A stretch of 35,640 bases of DNA from UBA3537 sp045561735. Lineage in GTDB: Bacteria > Bacteroidota > Bacteroidia > Flavobacteriales > Flavobacteriaceae. The position numbers and the translations under genes were made by a program. A model generated the notes under the pieces. That model searched no databases. It worked only from the letters and a program-made list of their open reading frames with translations, and was not told where the DNA came from. Of the stretch, positions 34,709 through 35,640 are shown piece by piece. Position 1 is the first letter of the stretch, and each line of letters opens with the position of its first letter. Location of the stretch: NCBI GenBank assembly GCA_045561735.1, contig JBJKXC010000018.1, positions 1-35,640 of the forward strand, in the 5' to 3' direction.

Positions 34709-34904
34709 GGAGGGCAGCTCGAGGTGCTCCTGCCCGGTGACGTCGTCGGCGTGTCCGCGACCGGCCTCACACGCGACACGACGGCGACACAGCAAGTGCT
34801 CGTCATCCCAGAGGCCCCCGACACCGTCGGCAGGAAGCCCCTCGGCGCGGCGTTCGACTGCGTGCGCGGGCATTGGCACGCGCCGGGGCACGCGCTCGTT
34901 GCAT
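34709..34904 (+). CDS. candidate eukaryotic exon (partial, unknown protein)
   Basis: The frame reads GQLEVLLPGDVVGVSATGL, then TRDTTATQQVLVIPEAPDTV and RKPLGAAFDCVRGHWHAPGH. This is balanced protein-like sequence, unlike the Arg/Ala/Pro-rich text of the other frames. It is open at its 5' side into the junction, so the true beginning is lost. It ends at a GTGAGC donor after the first base of a codon (phase 1). No family recognised. Confidence 0.4.
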
Positions 34905-35106
34905 GTGAGCGCTCCGCCCCTCGCCTTGATTGCGCCCGCGGGCGGTGGCAGTGTGCTGGACAGGGCGTCGACGGGGGCGGGCGCACGCGCGCGCGCGTGT
35001 GCGCGCGGGGGTGCTGGGCAAGGGGGGGAGGGGCCTTGCGCTGCACATGCCGGACCTGACGGCGTGTGGACCCGCACACGCTGCATCTGCACGCGCATAT
35101 GCACAG
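34905..35106 (+). other. candidate spliceosomal intron (GT-AG)
   Basis: The 202-nt segment begins GTGAGC and ends CACAG. Removing it joins two protein-like frames without a shift: T from exon 1 plus AC from exon 2 gives a Tyr codon. The inside is low complexity, with alternating CG/TG at 34981-35007 and a G-run at about 35022-35028. The polypyrimidine tract before the acceptor is weak. Confidence 0.4.
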
Positions 35107-35441
35107 ACGTGGGCGAGGTGCGCGTGGCGATCGACCCCGAGACCGCCAAGCTCTGCCAGGACGACCCCGCGAGCCCCGGGCCGCGCCGAAGCTCGGGTTC
35201 GATCCGGACGATGCGGTTCCGCATGTCGACCAGCCGCAACCTCCTCGCGACGGCCCAGGCGCCCGACGCCCCGGTGGTGCTCGCGCTGGTGTCGGGCCGC
35301 CACGACGGCACCGCGCGGCTGCTGTCCGCCGACAAGATGACCCCGGAGAACCTCTCCGCCGTCGTCGGCGCCGTGGTGCCCGGCGCGGCGCTCGAGATGA
35401 TGGGGGCCCCGGGCGAGGAGCGGCCCGCAGTTCTGATATCG
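35107..35441 (+). CDS. candidate eukaryotic exon 2 (unknown protein)
   Basis: The frame reads VGEVRVAIDPETAKLCQDDP, then later STSRNLLATAQAPDAPVVLA, DGTARLLSADKMTPENLSAV and VPGAALEMMGAPGEERPAVL. Amino-acid mix is plausible for a soluble protein. After about 35441 the text becomes C/T-rich low-complexity DNA, so the exon probably ends there; possible donors are GT at 35442 (phase 0) or GTCAGT at 35446. No domain recognised. Confidence 0.4.
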
Positions 35442-35462
35442 GTCCGTCAGTGCGCGTCGCTC

Positions 35463-35607
35463 CGCATCCCCCTTCCCTCCTCTCCCTCTCCCCCGCCTCC
35501 CTCCTTTCCCCTCTCTCTCGTTTCTCTCTCTCCATCCCCCCCAAGCCTTTCCTCCCGCCCTTTCTCTCTTTCCCGCCCCCCCTCGTTCTTCTCTTCTATT
35601 CCTCCGT
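35463..35607 (+). repeat. polypyrimidine low-complexity tract
   Basis: About 145 nt made almost only of C and T on the plus strand (CCCTCC, CTCTCT and CCTTTC units) with a few A and G. Tracts like this are common in introns and spacers of some GC-rich protists and are alien to the flavobacterial part. It stops ~30 bp before the window end. Confidence 0.8.
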
Positions 35608-35640
35608 CATGAAATGGTTCTTCTCGGACAGATGATAATC

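Larger units (their letters stand above)
34707..35640. other. foreign GC-rich block, probably eukaryotic nuclear DNA
   Basis: From about 34707 to the end the sequence is roughly two-thirds or more G+C, against about one-third in the bacterial part. Codon use, dinucleotide pattern (CG-rich) and repeats all change in a few bases. Frames are open on several reading frames simply because of GC bias. Features that fit a eukaryote are a phase-consistent GT-AG intron candidate, a 27-nt alternating purine-pyrimidine run and a C/T-rich tract of about 145 nt. A GC-rich phytoplankton genome (for example a dinoflagellate or other alga) would be a natural companion of a marine flavobacterium, but the source cannot be named from sequence alone. 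Confidence 0.8.

Noticed and set aside
34699..35544. Long minus-strand frames and the alternative plus-strand frames in the GC-rich tail
   Set aside because: They are Arg/Ala/Pro/Ser-rich, mutually overlapping and run through low-complexity DNA; they are open because of base composition. Only the intron-split plus-strand reading looks protein-like.

Overview
The first ~34.7 kb is a low-GC chromosomal segment from a marine-type, pigmented member of the Flavobacteriaceae (Bacteroidota). The evidence is a 16S rRNA 5' half of flavobacterial type, promoters built on the Bacteroidota -7 element TAnnTTTG, a PorP/SprF-family protein, a zeaxanthin-type carotenoid cluster, and the TonB receptor / HTTM / imelysin / DUF4856 group. 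Most of it is housekeeping DNA. At about position 34,707 the sequence switches abruptly to very GC-rich DNA that looks nuclear-eukaryotic: a candidate GT-AG intron, long C/T-rich tracts and alternating CG. The bacterial gene at that point is cut in mid-frame, so the window is best read as a chimeric or contaminated contig.

Layout. 1-595: 5' part of a 16S rRNA gene (minus), with two tandem promoters behind it at ~784-931. 1151-4335 (plus): thrS, infC, rpmI, rplT, closed by a strong bidirectional terminator. 4418-11501 (minus): a secreted amidotransferase-fold protein, dnaB, accA, an EamA transporter, an LptF/LptG permease and tgt. 11676-13489 (plus): transketolase split into two genes. 13548-14576 (minus): an FKBP-type lipoprotein with acidic Asp/Asn-Gly repeats. 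14652-15576 (plus): an S4-domain protein and a phosphoribosyltransferase, convergent with aroK (minus). 16213-16413: tRNA-Lys(UUU) and tRNA-Leu(GAG). 16597-20089 (plus): crtI, crtB, crtZ and a fused CrtYcd-type lycopene cyclase, enough to convert GGPP to zeaxanthin. 20131-26826 (minus): guaB, three parvulin/SurA-like periplasmic proteins and a MoxR ATPase. 26915-33155 (minus): DUF4856 lipoprotein, imelysin-family lipoprotein, HTTM membrane protein and TonB-dependent receptor, a probable iron acquisition unit. 33270-34136: HMG-CoA lyase. 34191-34706: truncated PorP/SprF protein. 34707-35640: foreign GC-rich DNA.

Points of most interest: the chimeric junction and the intron-bearing foreign fragment; an apparent AUA start codon for infC; a tRNA-guanine transglycosylase lacking the three zinc cysteines; an imelysin protein whose GxHxxE motif reads GFPAMD; palindromes placed on the imelysin and tgt promoters; and a terminator-like hairpin at the start of the rRNA leader. 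I found no CRISPR array, insertion sequence, prophage or recognisable new defence system.
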